Shown: positions 26,163 through 37,091 of the stretch, piece after piece
How the letters are laid out: every line of letters begins with the position of its first letter
How positions within the stretch are numbered: position 1 is the first letter of the stretch
Source of the DNA: Treponema sp.
GTDB lineage: Bacteria > Spirochaetota > Spirochaetia > Treponematales > Breznakiellaceae
Direction of reading: 5' to 3'
NCBI GenBank assembly: GCA_031266175.1
Contig: JAISBN010000087.1
Location: forward strand, 1-52,311
DNA: 52,311 bases
Notes under the pieces: generated by a model
The model's input: only the letters and a program-made list of their open reading frames with translations
What the model was told of the DNA's origin: nothing
The model's database searches: none
Made by a program: the position numbers and the translations under genes

Positions 26163-28249
26163 CTTTGGCCCTCTCTTTTCTTCTGCTCAAAATCTTTTAC
26201 CAGCGCTTCGCCGATGCTGACCGGCACCTTGCCGTATTTTTCAAATTCCATGGTGAATTCCGCCTTACCCTGGGTCAGGGATCTGAGTACCGTGGAATAC
26301 CCGAACATTTCGCTTAAGGGAACTTCCGCTTCCACCCGGGAAAAGGTTCCGTCTTCGGTGGAGGAAGAAATTATACCACGCCTTTGATTAATGGAAGCAA
26401 AAATATTTCCCTGGAATTCGGTGGGACCTTCCACGGCCACTTTCATGATGGGTTCCAGAATGCAGGGCCTTGCCTTGCCGTAGGCTTCCCGGAAAGCGCC
26501 GATGGCCGCCATCTGAAAGGCGATGTCCGAGGAGTCCACCGGATGGGACTGGCCGTCGTTGATCACGCAACGGATGTTAACGATGGGGAAGCCGATAAGG
26601 GAGCCCTTCTTGACGGCTTCCTTAAAGCCCTTGTCGCAGCTGGGAACAAATTCCGTGGGAATGGCGCCGCCCTTGATAAGGTCCACAAATTCATAGTCCC
26701 CCTCGGACCAGGGTTCCATGTAACCCGCGACCCGTCCGTACTGGCCCGAACCGCCGGTCTGCTTTTTGTGGGTATAGTTGAAGTCCGACCGGGCGGTAAT
26801 CGTTTCCCGGTAGGCCACCTGGGGCATGCCGGTATCCACCTCGCATTTGTATTCCCGGCGCATCCGCTCGATGTACACTTCCAGGTGGAGTTCCCCCATG
26901 CCCTGGATAATCGTCTGGTTCGATTCGGGGTCCACATAGGTCCTGAAGGTGGGATCCTCCTTGGTAAAGCGGTTCAGGGCCTTGGCCATCTGGTCGGCGC
27001 TCTTTTTGTCCCTGGCGGTGATGGCCAGGGAGATAACCGGCTGGGGAACGTACATGGAGGACATGGCATAGTTCAGGCCGCCCCCGCAAAAGGTATCCCC
27101 CGAAGCGCATTCAATACCGAAAAGGGCCACAATGTCGCCGGGGGAACCCTCGTTAATGTCTTCCATATTGTCCGAGTGCATCCGCACCAGGCGTCCCACC
27201 TTGAACTTTTTCCGGGCCCTGGTGTTCACAAGCTCGTCGCCCTTTTTCAGGGAACCCTGGTAGATCCGCACATAGGTAAGCTGGCCGTACTGGCCGTCTT
27301 CCAGCTTAAAGCCCAGGGCCACAGTGGGCTTTTTTTCGTCCGCGCTTAATTCCATGCGTTCCTCGTGGTTGTCCAGGTCCAGGGCATGGTTTGTTACCTC
27401 CGCGGGATTGGGGAGGTAGTAGGCAACTCCGTCCAGAAGGGGCTGAATCCCCTTGTTTTTGTAGGCGGACCCCACCATGACGGGAACAAACTTTTCTTCC
27501 AGGGTCCCCCGGCGGATGGCGGAGCGGAGCAGCCCTTCGTCAATCGCTTCGCCGCCCAGGTACTTTTCCGCCAGTTCATCGCTGAACATGGATACCGCGT
27601 CGATCAGCTCTTCCCGGTGTTTTTCCGCGTCGTTTTTAAGATGGGGGGGGATTTCCGCACTGCGGATTTCGGTTCCCGCGTCGCCGTCAAAGTACACCGC
27701 CTTCATGGTAATCAGGTCCACCACCCCTTCAAGCCTGTCTTCCAGGCCGATGGGAAGCTGGATCATCACCGCGTTCAGGCCAAGCTTTTCCCTGAGCTGG
27801 TTCTTTACTTTAAAGGGATTGGCCCCGGTCCGGTCGCATTTGTTGACAAAGGCGATCCGGGGCACGTGGTAGCGCTTAAGCTGGCGGTCCACGGTGATGG
27901 ACTGGGACTGGACGCCCCCCACCGCGCAGAGGACCAGGATAGCCCCGTCCAGGACCCGCAGGGACCGTTCCACTTCGATGGTAAAGTCCACATGCCCGGG
28001 GGTATCAATCAGGTTAACGGTATAATCCTTCCATTCAACCTGGGTGGCCGCGGACTGGATGGTGATTCCCCGTTCCCGTTCCAGTTCCATATGGTCCATG
28101 GTAGCCCCCACTCCGTCCTTGCCCCGGACTTCGTGGATGGCGTGAATTTTATTGCTGTAAAAGAGGATCCGCTCCGACAGGGTCGTTTTCCCCGAGTCGA
28201 TATGAGCGCTGATTCCAATGTTCCGCATCTTGGTAAGGTCGATGCCCAT
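26159..28249 (-). CDS. fusA: Elongation factor G, spdEFG1/mitochondrial EFG1-like
   Basis: [82 protein letters not shown]. Confidence 0.93.
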   Translation of the reverse strand: MGIDLTKMRNIGISAHIDSGKTTLSERILFYSNKIHAIHEVRGKDGVGATMDHMELERERGITIQSAATQVEWKDYTVNLIDTPGHVDFTIEVERSLRVLDGAILVLCAVGGVQSQSITVDRQLKRYHVPRIAFVNKCDRTGANPFKVKNQLREKLGLNAVMIQLPIGLEDRLEGVVDLITMKAVYFDGDAGTEIRSAEIPPHLKNDAEKHREELIDAVSMFSDELAEKYLGGEAIDEGLLRSAIRRGTLEEKFVPVMVGSAYKNKGIQPLLDGVAYYLPNPAEVTNHALDLDNHEERMELSADEKKPTVALGFKLEDGQYGQLTYVRIYQGSLKKGDELVNTRARKKFKVGRLVRMHSDNMEDINEGSPGDIVALFGIECASGDTFCGGGLNYAMSSMYVPQPVISLAITARDKKSADQMAKALNRFTKEDPTFRTYVDPESNQTIIQGMGELHLEVYIERMRREYKCEVDTGMPQVAYRETITARSDFNYTHKKQTGGSGQYGRVAGYMEPWSEGDYEFVDLIKGGAIPTEFVPSCDKGFKEAVKKGSLIGFPIVNIRCVINDGQSHPVDSSDIAFQMAAIGAFREAYGKARPCILEPIMKVAVEGPTEFQGNIFASINQRRGIISSSTEDGTFSRVEAEVPLSEMFGYSTVLRSLTQGKAEFTMEFEKYGKVPVSIGEALVKDFEQKKREGQR

Positions 28250-28346
28250 GAGTACTGCTCCTTAAGGTGAAGTCAAAAAAACAGAAAAACGCAAAAGACT
28301 TCGATAATTAGGATAATATAGCAAGGTTTTCTATAACTTTCAAGTG

Positions 28347-28445
28347 CCCAAAACCCTGGAACACATGGTGGATACGGTACTGGCCTTTTCGGGTAAGCTG
28401 GCTGGTATTTTTTACCGCAATGTCAAAAAAGTCAAAAAAGTATAA
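28347..28445 (+). pseudogene. C-terminal-region fragment resembling RadA/Sms
   Basis: PKTLEHMVDTVLAFSGKLAGIFYRNVKKVKKV* resembles the RadA motif GPKxLEHMVDTVLYFEGD; no upstream ORF. Confidence 0.45.
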
Positions 28446-28472
28446 GAGGCCGAGCTTCGAGTTTTTAATTTT

Positions 28473-28553
28473 ACCACGGACGGACACAGACCAACACGGA
28501 CAAAATATAAACTTGAAATTAAAAGTCCGTGTTTGTCCGTGAAGGTCTGTGGT
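28473..28553. repeat. Imperfect inverted repeat of CACGGAC/CACAGAC-type units (29-bp arms)
   Basis: ACCACGGACGGACACAGACCAACACGGAC ... GTCCGTGTTTGTCCGTGAAGGTCTGTGGT. Confidence 0.8.
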
Positions 28554-28574
28554 TGAATTAACTCCGCTTACTGT

Positions 28575-29304
28575 TTACGGCACGATGGCGCTTATCATGG
28601 TTCCCCAGGGGCCGGGCTGGCCTTTGCCGTTCTCGAAGCGGGCGGCGATGTAACAGGTTTTGCCCGAGGCTTCGGGAGGGAATTCGATGAGGTCGTACTC
28701 GCGGCGGGTGAAGAACGACGAGGTGAGGTCTTCGGGGCTTTGGGGTACCGAGGTGAGGATGAAGAAGTTGGGCGCGAAGCGGCGGGCCATGATGACCTCG
28801 CCGGGGACGAGGACGCCGCCTTCGGTGAGGGCGTAGTAGACGCGGACGCCGTAGTCGGATTTGGCGCCGCCCAGGTCGGTGGCGGTGAAGCGGCGGAAGC
28901 CCAGGGTGTGGGGCGCCCATTTGTTGATTTCGATGCCGGGCTGGTCGACGGGCACGGGGATTGGGGTGCGGATGTCATCGGGGATCGGCAGCAGCAGCTG
29001 GACAAGATTCGCGTTGGTCAACGGCGGGACAAGGAAGTAGCGCCAGCGCCAGTCGCGCATCATGGCTTCGAGGGCTTCGAAGGCTTCTCTGCACTGTTCG
29101 GTGATGACGGGGGTGTGGGGCGCTGCCCTGGGCCTGTTTGAGGAGGTCGACGCAGATGCTGGTCTGCGAGTTGAGCATGGCGCGCTCGGTGACGGGAATG
29201 TTCCAGGCTTCGGCTTGGGTGGGGGTGACGACGGTCAGCCAGTCCTGGGACATCGCAAGCATTTGGCTCCGCTTGCGGGGGAGCCAATCGGTACCATGGG
29301 CCAT
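28575..29304 (-). pseudogene. Frameshifted hypothetical protein (starts MAHGTDWLPRKRSQMLAMSQDWL)
   Basis: Reading continues from ORF 28975..29469 (DWLTVVTPTQAEAWNIPVTERAMLNSQTSICVDLLKQAQGSA) into ORF 28575..29063 (HTPVITEQCREAFEALEAMMRDWRWRYFLVPPL) after one extra base in a short C run near 29119-29125. Confidence 0.7.
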
Positions 29305-29308
29305 TGGG

Positions 29309-29406
29309 TAACTCCCCGCGCGGCGGGGGTAACATTCCGCGTTCTGCGGGTAACTCCCCGCGTCTTGCGGGTAACTCCCCGCGCCCCAGGGATAACGCCC
29401 CGCGGG
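29309..29406. repeat. ~4.5-copy 21-bp tandem repeat
   Basis: taactccccgcgcggcggggg / taacattccgcgttctgcggg / taactccccgcgtcttgcggg / taactccccgcgccccaggga / taacgccccgcgggcac. Confidence 0.9.
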
Positions 29407-29419
29407 CACGGCGGCGGTA

Positions 29420-30526
29420 CTATGGCGAATAGATAAGTCCCATTGCTGTCCATTTACCGTTGTGACCAACAGCCGTTATTGTTTCAGATCCGCCGACGGC
29501 CTGTTCCTGCGCCGGAGTCAATGAATTCCATCCTATCCACGAATCCGCCTCGCCAGCAAGCAAGCCGGTATTAACCTGAAGAATGGTACAAGTGGCAGGA
29601 TTAGTACCGTTCGTATACGTTCCATATATTAGGGCCCGCCAGGGAGAACCACCGGTAGCGCTAAGAGATATAGTAAAAATACCAATACCACTATTGGCAT
29701 CTATTTGCATATAATAGCCGTTAAAACCAGGGTAGGCGGTTTTCCATATTCCCGTGAATGACGCAGTAGTATTCAATTCTGCGAAGGTTCCGTTCATGCT
29801 GCTATAGACGCCCGCAAAATTCGCGACGGTCATTTTCCCGGTTCCGTTGATAACCGCAATCCCCTCATTGCCTGTATACGCGCCTCCGGTAACTGTCCAT
29901 ATCGCGGCCTTCGTTCCGTTAACCCAGGTATATCCTCCGTTGTTATAAGGAACCTCGTTTTCCGTGGCGGTCCATATATCATTCTTAAAAGTAACCAGAA
30001 CGGCAGCATAGGGGAATACCGGGTCTCCGTTTTCCTTCTGCTCCATGATCCATATAACGGGAGTTACATCATTGCCAAAGGGATTTGAACCGCTGGTACC
30101 GGCGTCATAGGCCGTGATGGTGAAATCCCGGGTGTAGGGAACCGACTCCGCCGCTCCGTTCGCAATCGTGGCGGTAACGGTAAGCGTACCCGCGGTGGAT
30201 GCTGTCAGGGAAGCGCCGGAGATAAGCGCCCCCGTAGGTCCCGCGTTCTTAACGGTCCAGGTGATGGTCTTGTTGGTGGCGCCGGCGGGCTCGACGGTAC
30301 CATGGAGTGTAAGCGGGCGGCCCGCAATGGCCGCTGTCGGTACGCCGGTAATGCCCGTAACGCCGACAAAGCCGCCGCCGTCTTTATTTTTATACAGGGG
30401 GGAGACGGCTTCCTTCATCCAGGGGTTCTCGCAGGCCGTAAAGACGGCGGCCGTAAGGACGGCAAGGGCCAGGACCGCCGGGACGCGGGGCAAAGGCTTC
30501 CGTGTCTTTTTCAAAAAATTACTCAT
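29420..30526 (-). CDS. Lipoprotein with an Ig-like (Big-type) domain
   Basis: Signal/lipobox AAVFTACENPW; GVTGITGVPTAAIAGRPLTLHGTVEPAGATNKTITWTVKNAGPTGALISGASLTASTAGTLTVTATIANG. Confidence 0.7.
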   Translation of the reverse strand: MSNFLKKTRKPLPRVPAVLALAVLTAAVFTACENPWMKEAVSPLYKNKDGGGFVGVTGITGVPTAAIAGRPLTLHGTVEPAGATNKTITWTVKNAGPTGALISGASLTASTAGTLTVTATIANGAAESVPYTRDFTITAYDAGTSGSNPFGNDVTPVIWIMEQKENGDPVFPYAAVLVTFKNDIWTATENEVPYNNGGYTWVNGTKAAIWTVTGGAYTGNEGIAVINGTGKMTVANFAGVYSSMNGTFAELNTTASFTGIWKTAYPGFNGYYMQIDANSGIGIFTISLSATGGSPWRALIYGTYTNGTNPATCTILQVNTGLLAGEADSWIGWNSLTPAQEQAVGGSETITAVGHNGKWTAMGLIYSP

Positions 30527-30814
30527 TGTACTCTTCCTTGATAGTGGAATACAGTGTAAAAAGCCCTCCCGCTCAAAGCGCGCCGGGCAACGCCCGGCAG
30601 ATTGTCACATCGGTCTTTGACTCGGGGGCCGCTTTTACATCTATGCCGGTTAACCGTGTACCGTCTTTGCGGGGGTCGGTGTGTGTACCGGAGGATGGGC
30701 CGCTGTTTTGGGACGCGGCGCGGCAGGGTGGCGGAGGATGATTGCCGGTACGGAGGGGAAGGGGCAAACCTGACGGTTTGTCCCGGTATCAACGCAGAGG
30801 TCAGGCGTTAGGTA

Positions 30815-30851
30815 CTTGACACGCTGTGTTTTGTTTAAAGTATAATGTGAG
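30815..30851 (+). promoter_or_regulatory. Possible sigma70-like promoter reading into a non-coding, structured region
   Basis: TTGACA (30816-30821), 19-bp spacer, TATAAT; no convincing ORF downstream on + strand. Confidence 0.4.
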
Positions 30852-30876
30852 CCGTGCCGCTTTGCGGAATTACCGT

Positions 30877-30899
30877 GGAGTTTTGCTTCGCAAAACTCC
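30877..30899. repeat. Perfect hairpin GGAGTTTTGC-TTC-GCAAAACTCC
   Basis: 10-bp arms, 3-nt loop; flanked by an outer TGCCGC/GCGGCA pairing. Confidence 0.75.
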
Positions 30900-31199
30900 G
30901 GCGCGGCAGGTTTCAGGCTTGGCTTGGTCGAAAGCATGGGAGTAGTATAGCTGGTTTTGCAATTTTGCGCAATACCCCAGCCTGAAAATTTATTCTTGCG
31001 GGGGGAAAAGGGGCTCAGCTAAAATACGGCTGTTTCCCCGGCGCGCTCCAGGGCTTTTTGGCACAACTCCGGGGTAATTCGTATGGTGGATTGCTGTAAT
31101 AACTCGATGAATGTTTAATCCGGGGTATAAGCAACTGAAGCTGGCCGCATACCGCCAAGGCAAAGAGTGGCGTCTCCCGGGCGCGAGGAAGGGGGCGGC

Positions 31200-31241
31200 A
31201 AAAAAAGTGCCGGGCGCCTTAAGACGCCCGGCACTTTTTTT
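31200..31241. terminator. Strong bidirectional Rho-independent terminator downstream of enolase
   Basis: AAAAAAAGTGCCGGGCG-CCTTAAGA-CGCCCGGCACTTTTTTT. Confidence 0.92.
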
Positions 31242-31261
31242 GTACCCCCGGCAGTCCGCGG

Positions 31262-32644
<1,383 letters not shown>

Positions 32645-32686
32645 TTAGAGTATATTTTTGGCATATACTGCGCTACGGAGTTTTTC

Positions 32687-33739
32687 ATGGATCAGATACT
32701 GGTTGTCGACGACAACCTTGCCAATCTAAAAAATATACAGTTACAGCTTTCGGATCACTATCAGGTAGTTCTGGCAAAATCCGGGGTCCAGGCCCTGCAG
32801 ATCTGTATCCAGAGAATCCCCGATTTGATACTTCTGGATGTGGACATGCCCGAAATGGACGGTTTTGAGACCTTAAGCCGGATTAAGGACAATGTCCTCT
32901 TAACCAGAATCCCGGTGATCTTTCTTACCGCCAACCATGACATGGCTACGGAAATACGGGCCCTGGAATCGGGGGTGGTGGACTTTATCACCAAGCCGGT
33001 GGAAAAAAGCATCCTTCACCACCGGCTGCAGCTCCACCTGAACCTGGCCCGGTATCAGCAGCATCTGGAAGAGACCGTCAAGGAACTGGAAGACAGCATT
33101 GTTCTTTCGTTTTCGGAAATGATTGAAAGCAGGGACAAGAATACGGGGGATCATGTCCAGAGAACCCGGATTTACGTAACCCTCCTGGGCCGGGAGCTTA
33201 TCGCCCAGGGCCGTTTTGCCGGTGAACTGAACGAAAGGGAACTGTCCCTGATAACCAGGGCGGCCCTGCTCCACGACATCGGTAAAATCGGCATCAGCGA
33301 TACGATCCTGCTTAAACCAGGCAGGCTTGACGACGTGGAATTTGACATCATGAAAACCCACACCACCATAGGCGCGGAAATTCTGGAAACCATGTACAAG
33401 CGTACTCCCACCCAATACTATTTAAAATACGCCAAACAGATCGCCGAAGGACACCATGAAAAATACGATGGTTCCGGCTATCCCCACGGGATTAAGGGGG
33501 AAGCCATTCCCCTCTGCTCCAGAATTATGGCGGTGGCGGATGTGTACGACGCGGTGGTGGCGGACAGGATATACCGGAAAGCAATGACCTCCCAGGAAGC
33601 CTACAATCTTATTGAGGCGGGCAAAGGCACCCACTTTGATCCGGCGGTGATCGACGCGTTTATAGCCGTCCGCGGCGAAATGGAGGCGGTGGCCAGAAGG
33701 CGCTCCGCCAAAACCGAAGCTGCCCAGGTTTCGTCATGA
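32687..33739 (+). CDS. Response regulator with HD-GYP domain (RpfG-like, predicted c-di-GMP phosphodiesterase)
   Basis: MDQILVVDDNLANLKNIQ, LLDVDMPEMDGFE; HDIGKIGI; HHEKYDGSGYPHGIKGEAIPLCSRIMAVADVYDA. Confidence 0.92.
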   Translation: MDQILVVDDNLANLKNIQLQLSDHYQVVLAKSGVQALQICIQRIPDLILLDVDMPEMDGFETLSRIKDNVLLTRIPVIFLTANHDMATEIRALESGVVDFITKPVEKSILHHRLQLHLNLARYQQHLEETVKELEDSIVLSFSEMIESRDKNTGDHVQRTRIYVTLLGRELIAQGRFAGELNERELSLITRAALLHDIGKIGISDTILLKPGRLDDVEFDIMKTHTTIGAEILETMYKRTPTQYYLKYAKQIAEGHHEKYDGSGYPHGIKGEAIPLCSRIMAVADVYDAVVADRIYRKAMTSQEAYNLIEAGKGTHFDPAVIDAFIAVRGEMEAVARRRSAKTEAAQVSS

Positions 33740-36093
33740 AAAAATCTCTCTGGATGCGGATACTGTTCTTTGGCATCGTTCCTTTCATCGTTACCTATAT
33801 CGGATTTTCCGCGTTTATTATGCGTCAGGTGTACCAAACCCAAATCAAAAAAGCCGCTCAGGAGCTCCACAAGCTGGCGCTGTACAACAGCGTCAATCTA
33901 AAAAATTTTTATGAGGTGATTGAACTTTCCGCCCAGATTGCCGCGGCGGAGCTGGAAAAAATCGATCCCGAAAGCCCGACGGCCCGGGATATGGGCGAAC
34001 ATATTCTTGCCGCCCGTTTTCGCAAGCCCCAGGTGATTAACGCGTGGCTTGCCTTTGAACCCAATGCCTTTGACGGCATGGACGCCCTTCACGCCGAAGA
34101 TTATCCCGGGGCTCCTTCGGGACGGTATATCCGGTCCCTGACCAAAAAGGGCTCGTTCTGGGAAGAATCGCGTACTATTGATGAAACAGGCCTGGAAGAC
34201 GAGGAGCAGTACCGCGCGGCCATGGATACGGGCGCCGTTTTTACCGATCTGGGGGGCCGCCATCTTCTGGGGAATTACGGTGTCGGCGTGGTCAGCAGGA
34301 TGGGCGTGGTATCGCCGGTCTTCCGGAACGGCCGCATAATCGGATGCGTGGGGCTGGATGTGGAACTTAACGAGCAGACCCTGGGGGAAGAGATTCTGCC
34401 CCCGGCGGTTTCCGCGATATTCCTTCCCAGCGGCAGGCTTGGGTATTCCATCCGGACGGAAAACGTGGGAAAAGACCTGGAAGTCCTGGGGTTTTCCGGG
34501 GGTGAACGGATCAGGGATGCCATGGGCAGGGAAGAACCGGTTTACCTGTACAATGAATATTCAGGGATTTCCCGGGTCAGGAGCTTTAGTTATTTTTACC
34601 CTGTTCAAATAAACGACAGGCTTCTGTATATTGCCACTTCCATACCGCAGCAGGATGTCTGGCTGAACACGATCCAGGGCATTAAGCCCATCGGAATTTC
34701 GCTTTTTGCCAGCCTTGTCGTTTTTACGGTGTTCCTGTTCTTCCTTTCCCGGGCCATTTCGACGCCGCTTAAAAAACTGACCTCCGCCTGCGAGGCGCTG
34801 GCTTCGGGAAACCTGGACGCCCGTATCGACCTGTCCCGGTCCGCCGATGAACTGGGGATGATCACCAAATCCTTAAGCCGCATGGCGGAACAGTTCAGAA
34901 CCAGTAAAATGCTCCAGCGGCGCTATCAGGACCGGATCGACATTATTATGGAAATTCATCAGGCCCTGTTCCGCGGCAACAGCCTGTCCGAAGCTTTTTA
35001 CGGGGTGCTTGCGGTAACGGCGGAATATTTCGGCATTTACAAGGCCGCGCTGATCTTTATTGCCGGCGAAAGCCCCCTGATCAGGGCTGTGTATCCTTCC
35101 CAAAAATCCGCCGAAGGGAAGGGCGAATTCTTTAACCACAATCTGGTCGTTAATCTTCTGGGAAACAAACAGCACGTAACCATGAACTACGGCGTCCTGA
35201 ACGCCATGCAGCTTCCCTTTGTTGATTTTAAAACAAAGGCGCTGTGCATTCTGCCCCTGCGGACCAACGATATGCTGCGGGGTTACATTATCATGGAAGG
35301 AAAAGAACCGGAAGCCTTTGTCCATGACGATACCACCCTGATCTTCATGACCAGGACCCTTTCCGGTATCCTTGACTGTAGAACGGCCTGGGAACAGGAA
35401 GCCCTTGCGGAGGACGGCAAAGAAGACAAAACGCTGGAGCCGGTCAGGTTGCCGGGAATTCTGCCGCCGGAAAATGCCGCCCTGTTTCTGGAAAAGGCAA
35501 AGGTCATCCAGAACCTCAATATAGAGCAGGGCCTGCTGCTTATCGGCGGCGAAAAGGAAAAGTATACGGAGTTGCTGCAGGTAACAATCAAGGTTATTAC
35601 CGGGGGAATTCTTACGATGCGCAGCCTGTACCGGCAGGACCTGCCCGGTTTTGCCATAGAAGTGCACGGCATGAAATCGGCGCTGTACAGCATCGGCGCG
35701 GAACCCCTGGGAGATGAAGCTCGGCAGCTGGAATTTGCCGCCAAATCCGACGACGGCGCGTACTGCGCGGAAAACTATCCCGCCTTCGAAGAAAAGCTGC
35801 GGACCCTGTCCCGGAACCTGGCCGCCCTTTTTCCCCGGCAGGAGCGGGGTTCCCGGACAGGCAGCGCGCAGGAACTGCGGGAACTGCTGGAAAAAGCCCT
35901 GGACGCCTGCGGCAACTTTGACTCCGCGGAGGCCGACAAAATCCTTGTATCCCTGACGGAACTTAAGTGGGATGACCAAAACATTGCCGGAACCCTGGCG
36001 GAAATAGGGAACGATCTTGAAAACCTGGAATATGACGACGCGGCGGACAAGATTTCCCGGCTGCTGGAAACCCTGGGAAACGGCTCCTCATGA
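33736..36093 (+). CDS. Membrane sensor protein: Cache-like periplasmic domain, HAMP, GAF-like region, C-terminal Hpt domain, no histidine kinase domain
   Basis: TM-Cache-TM-HAMP (STPLKKLTSACEALASGNLDARIDLSRSADELGMI); Hpt motif FAIEVHGMKSALYSIGAEPLGDEARQLEFAAKSDD. Confidence 0.75.
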   Translation: MKKSLWMRILFFGIVPFIVTYIGFSAFIMRQVYQTQIKKAAQELHKLALYNSVNLKNFYEVIELSAQIAAAELEKIDPESPTARDMGEHILAARFRKPQVINAWLAFEPNAFDGMDALHAEDYPGAPSGRYIRSLTKKGSFWEESRTIDETGLEDEEQYRAAMDTGAVFTDLGGRHLLGNYGVGVVSRMGVVSPVFRNGRIIGCVGLDVELNEQTLGEEILPPAVSAIFLPSGRLGYSIRTENVGKDLEVLGFSGGERIRDAMGREEPVYLYNEYSGISRVRSFSYFYPVQINDRLLYIATSIPQQDVWLNTIQGIKPIGISLFASLVVFTVFLFFLSRAISTPLKKLTSACEALASGNLDARIDLSRSADELGMITKSLSRMAEQFRTSKMLQRRYQDRIDIIMEIHQALFRGNSLSEAFYGVLAVTAEYFGIYKAALIFIAGESPLIRAVYPSQKSAEGKGEFFNHNLVVNLLGNKQHVTMNYGVLNAMQLPFVDFKTKALCILPLRTNDMLRGYIIMEGKEPEAFVHDDTTLIFMTRTLSGILDCRTAWEQEALAEDGKEDKTLEPVRLPGILPPENAALFLEKAKVIQNLNIEQGLLLIGGEKEKYTELLQVTIKVITGGILTMRSLYRQDLPGFAIEVHGMKSALYSIGAEPLGDEARQLEFAAKSDDGAYCAENYPAFEEKLRTLSRNLAALFPRQERGSRTGSAQELRELLEKALDACGNFDSAEADKILVSLTELKWDDQNIAGTLAEIGNDLENLEYDDAADKISRLLETLGNGSS

Positions 36094-37091
36094 GACACCT
36101 TTTTATCATCGATCCCGCTCCGGGGCTTTCGGGCGGCATTGATGAAATCGAGAAGGACATTCACGACTACTTTGCCGCCAACCCCAGACGGCATTACGCC
36201 GTACATTTCTGCCGCTGGAGGCGGGACGCCTCCGGGTATACCCAGCGTTATGTAAGCCATGCCCGGGAAATGGTCCGGGTATATGCCATAGGGGGCAGCA
36301 ACACCTTTTTTGAAGTGATCAACGGAGCCGTGGGATTACCCAATGTCCAGGTTGCGTGGTATCCCCTGGGTAAAGCCAGTTCCGTGTTTTTCGGCGGCGA
36401 CAATCTGAACTTTTTCCAGTCCCTGCAAAATTTGACCCTTTCGCCGGTGATCACCATAGATACCATCCGGGCCGGTAATCATTACATAGCCGTCAACGCC
36501 TTTATCGGCGCCGAAGCCGAAGCCTGCCGGGCGGGGGACAGGCTGGCGGAGCGTTTTAAACTGCCCAGAAACGCCGCCTATTTTGCCGCAAGCCTGTTCA
36601 ATGTCCTTTTGGGCAGGTATAACCAGTTCTACTCCCTGGAAACAGAGCACGAGAAGGCCGAAGGAGTATACAACAGCATTCTGGTAAGCAACGCTCCTAC
36701 CGGCGGCATGGGCTTAAGGCCCGCCGCGGATTCCCTGTTCAACGACGGTTACATGGATGTCTATGCCATTAAACGCATACCCCGAACCAGGGTGTTTGCC
36801 GTGATCCAAGACTATGAGCAGGGCCTGTACCGGAACTGGCCCCAGTATATCAGCCATTACCGGTGCAGGGAATTCCGGATTTCATCGGATTCCGTCATGA
36901 CCATTTCCCTGGACGAAAGCCTGTTTTACGGCAACGCCGTGGATTTCGAGATTTGTCCCTATTCGCTGGACTTTGTCTGTCCGGCGGGCCTGAGTGTTCC
37001 CATAATTCACGCGGATACGACAGACCCCGAGGAAGAGTTTACCATCGAAGATTTTACCGGCGGCCCGGATTCCGGCGAGGCCGTCGAGTGA
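36090..37091 (+). CDS. Diacylglycerol kinase/lipid kinase-like (DAGK_cat/YegS-type fold) protein with degenerate active-site motifs
   Basis: [21 protein letters not shown] in place of GGDGTxx[27 protein letters not shown] and [27 protein letters not shown] resemble the C-terminal DAGK half. Confidence 0.7.
   Translation: MRHLFIIDPAPGLSGGIDEIEKDIHDYFAANPRRHYAVHFCRWRRDASGYTQRYVSHAREMVRVYAIGGSNTFFEVINGAVGLPNVQVAWYPLGKASSVFFGGDNLNFFQSLQNLTLSPVITIDTIRAGNHYIAVNAFIGAEAEACRAGDRLAERFKLPRNAAYFAASLFNVLLGRYNQFYSLETEHEKAEGVYNSILVSNAPTGGMGLRPAADSLFNDGYMDVYAIKRIPRTRVFAVIQDYEQGLYRNWPQYISHYRCREFRISSDSVMTISLDESLFYGNAVDFEICPYSLDFVCPAGLSVPIIHADTTDPEEEFTIEDFTGGPDSGEAVE

Noticed and set aside
27365-28270. 301-aa + strand ORF opposite EF-G (and 26384..27349)
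   Set aside because: Shadow ORFs of the highly conserved fusA coding strand; no recognisable protein features.
29309-29406. Regular 21-bp repeats as a CRISPR array
   Set aside because: Units are directly contiguous with no spacers, degenerate, and no cas genes are present; it is a simple tandem repeat.
30650-30937. Overlapping small ORFs on both strands at 30.5-30.9 kb
   Set aside because: No homology-like signal, no RBS, and they span a promoter-like and hairpin region.
34873-35979. 368-aa minus-strand ORF opposite the sensor-Hpt gene
   Set aside because: Antisense of a well-supported coding gene within a coupled operon.
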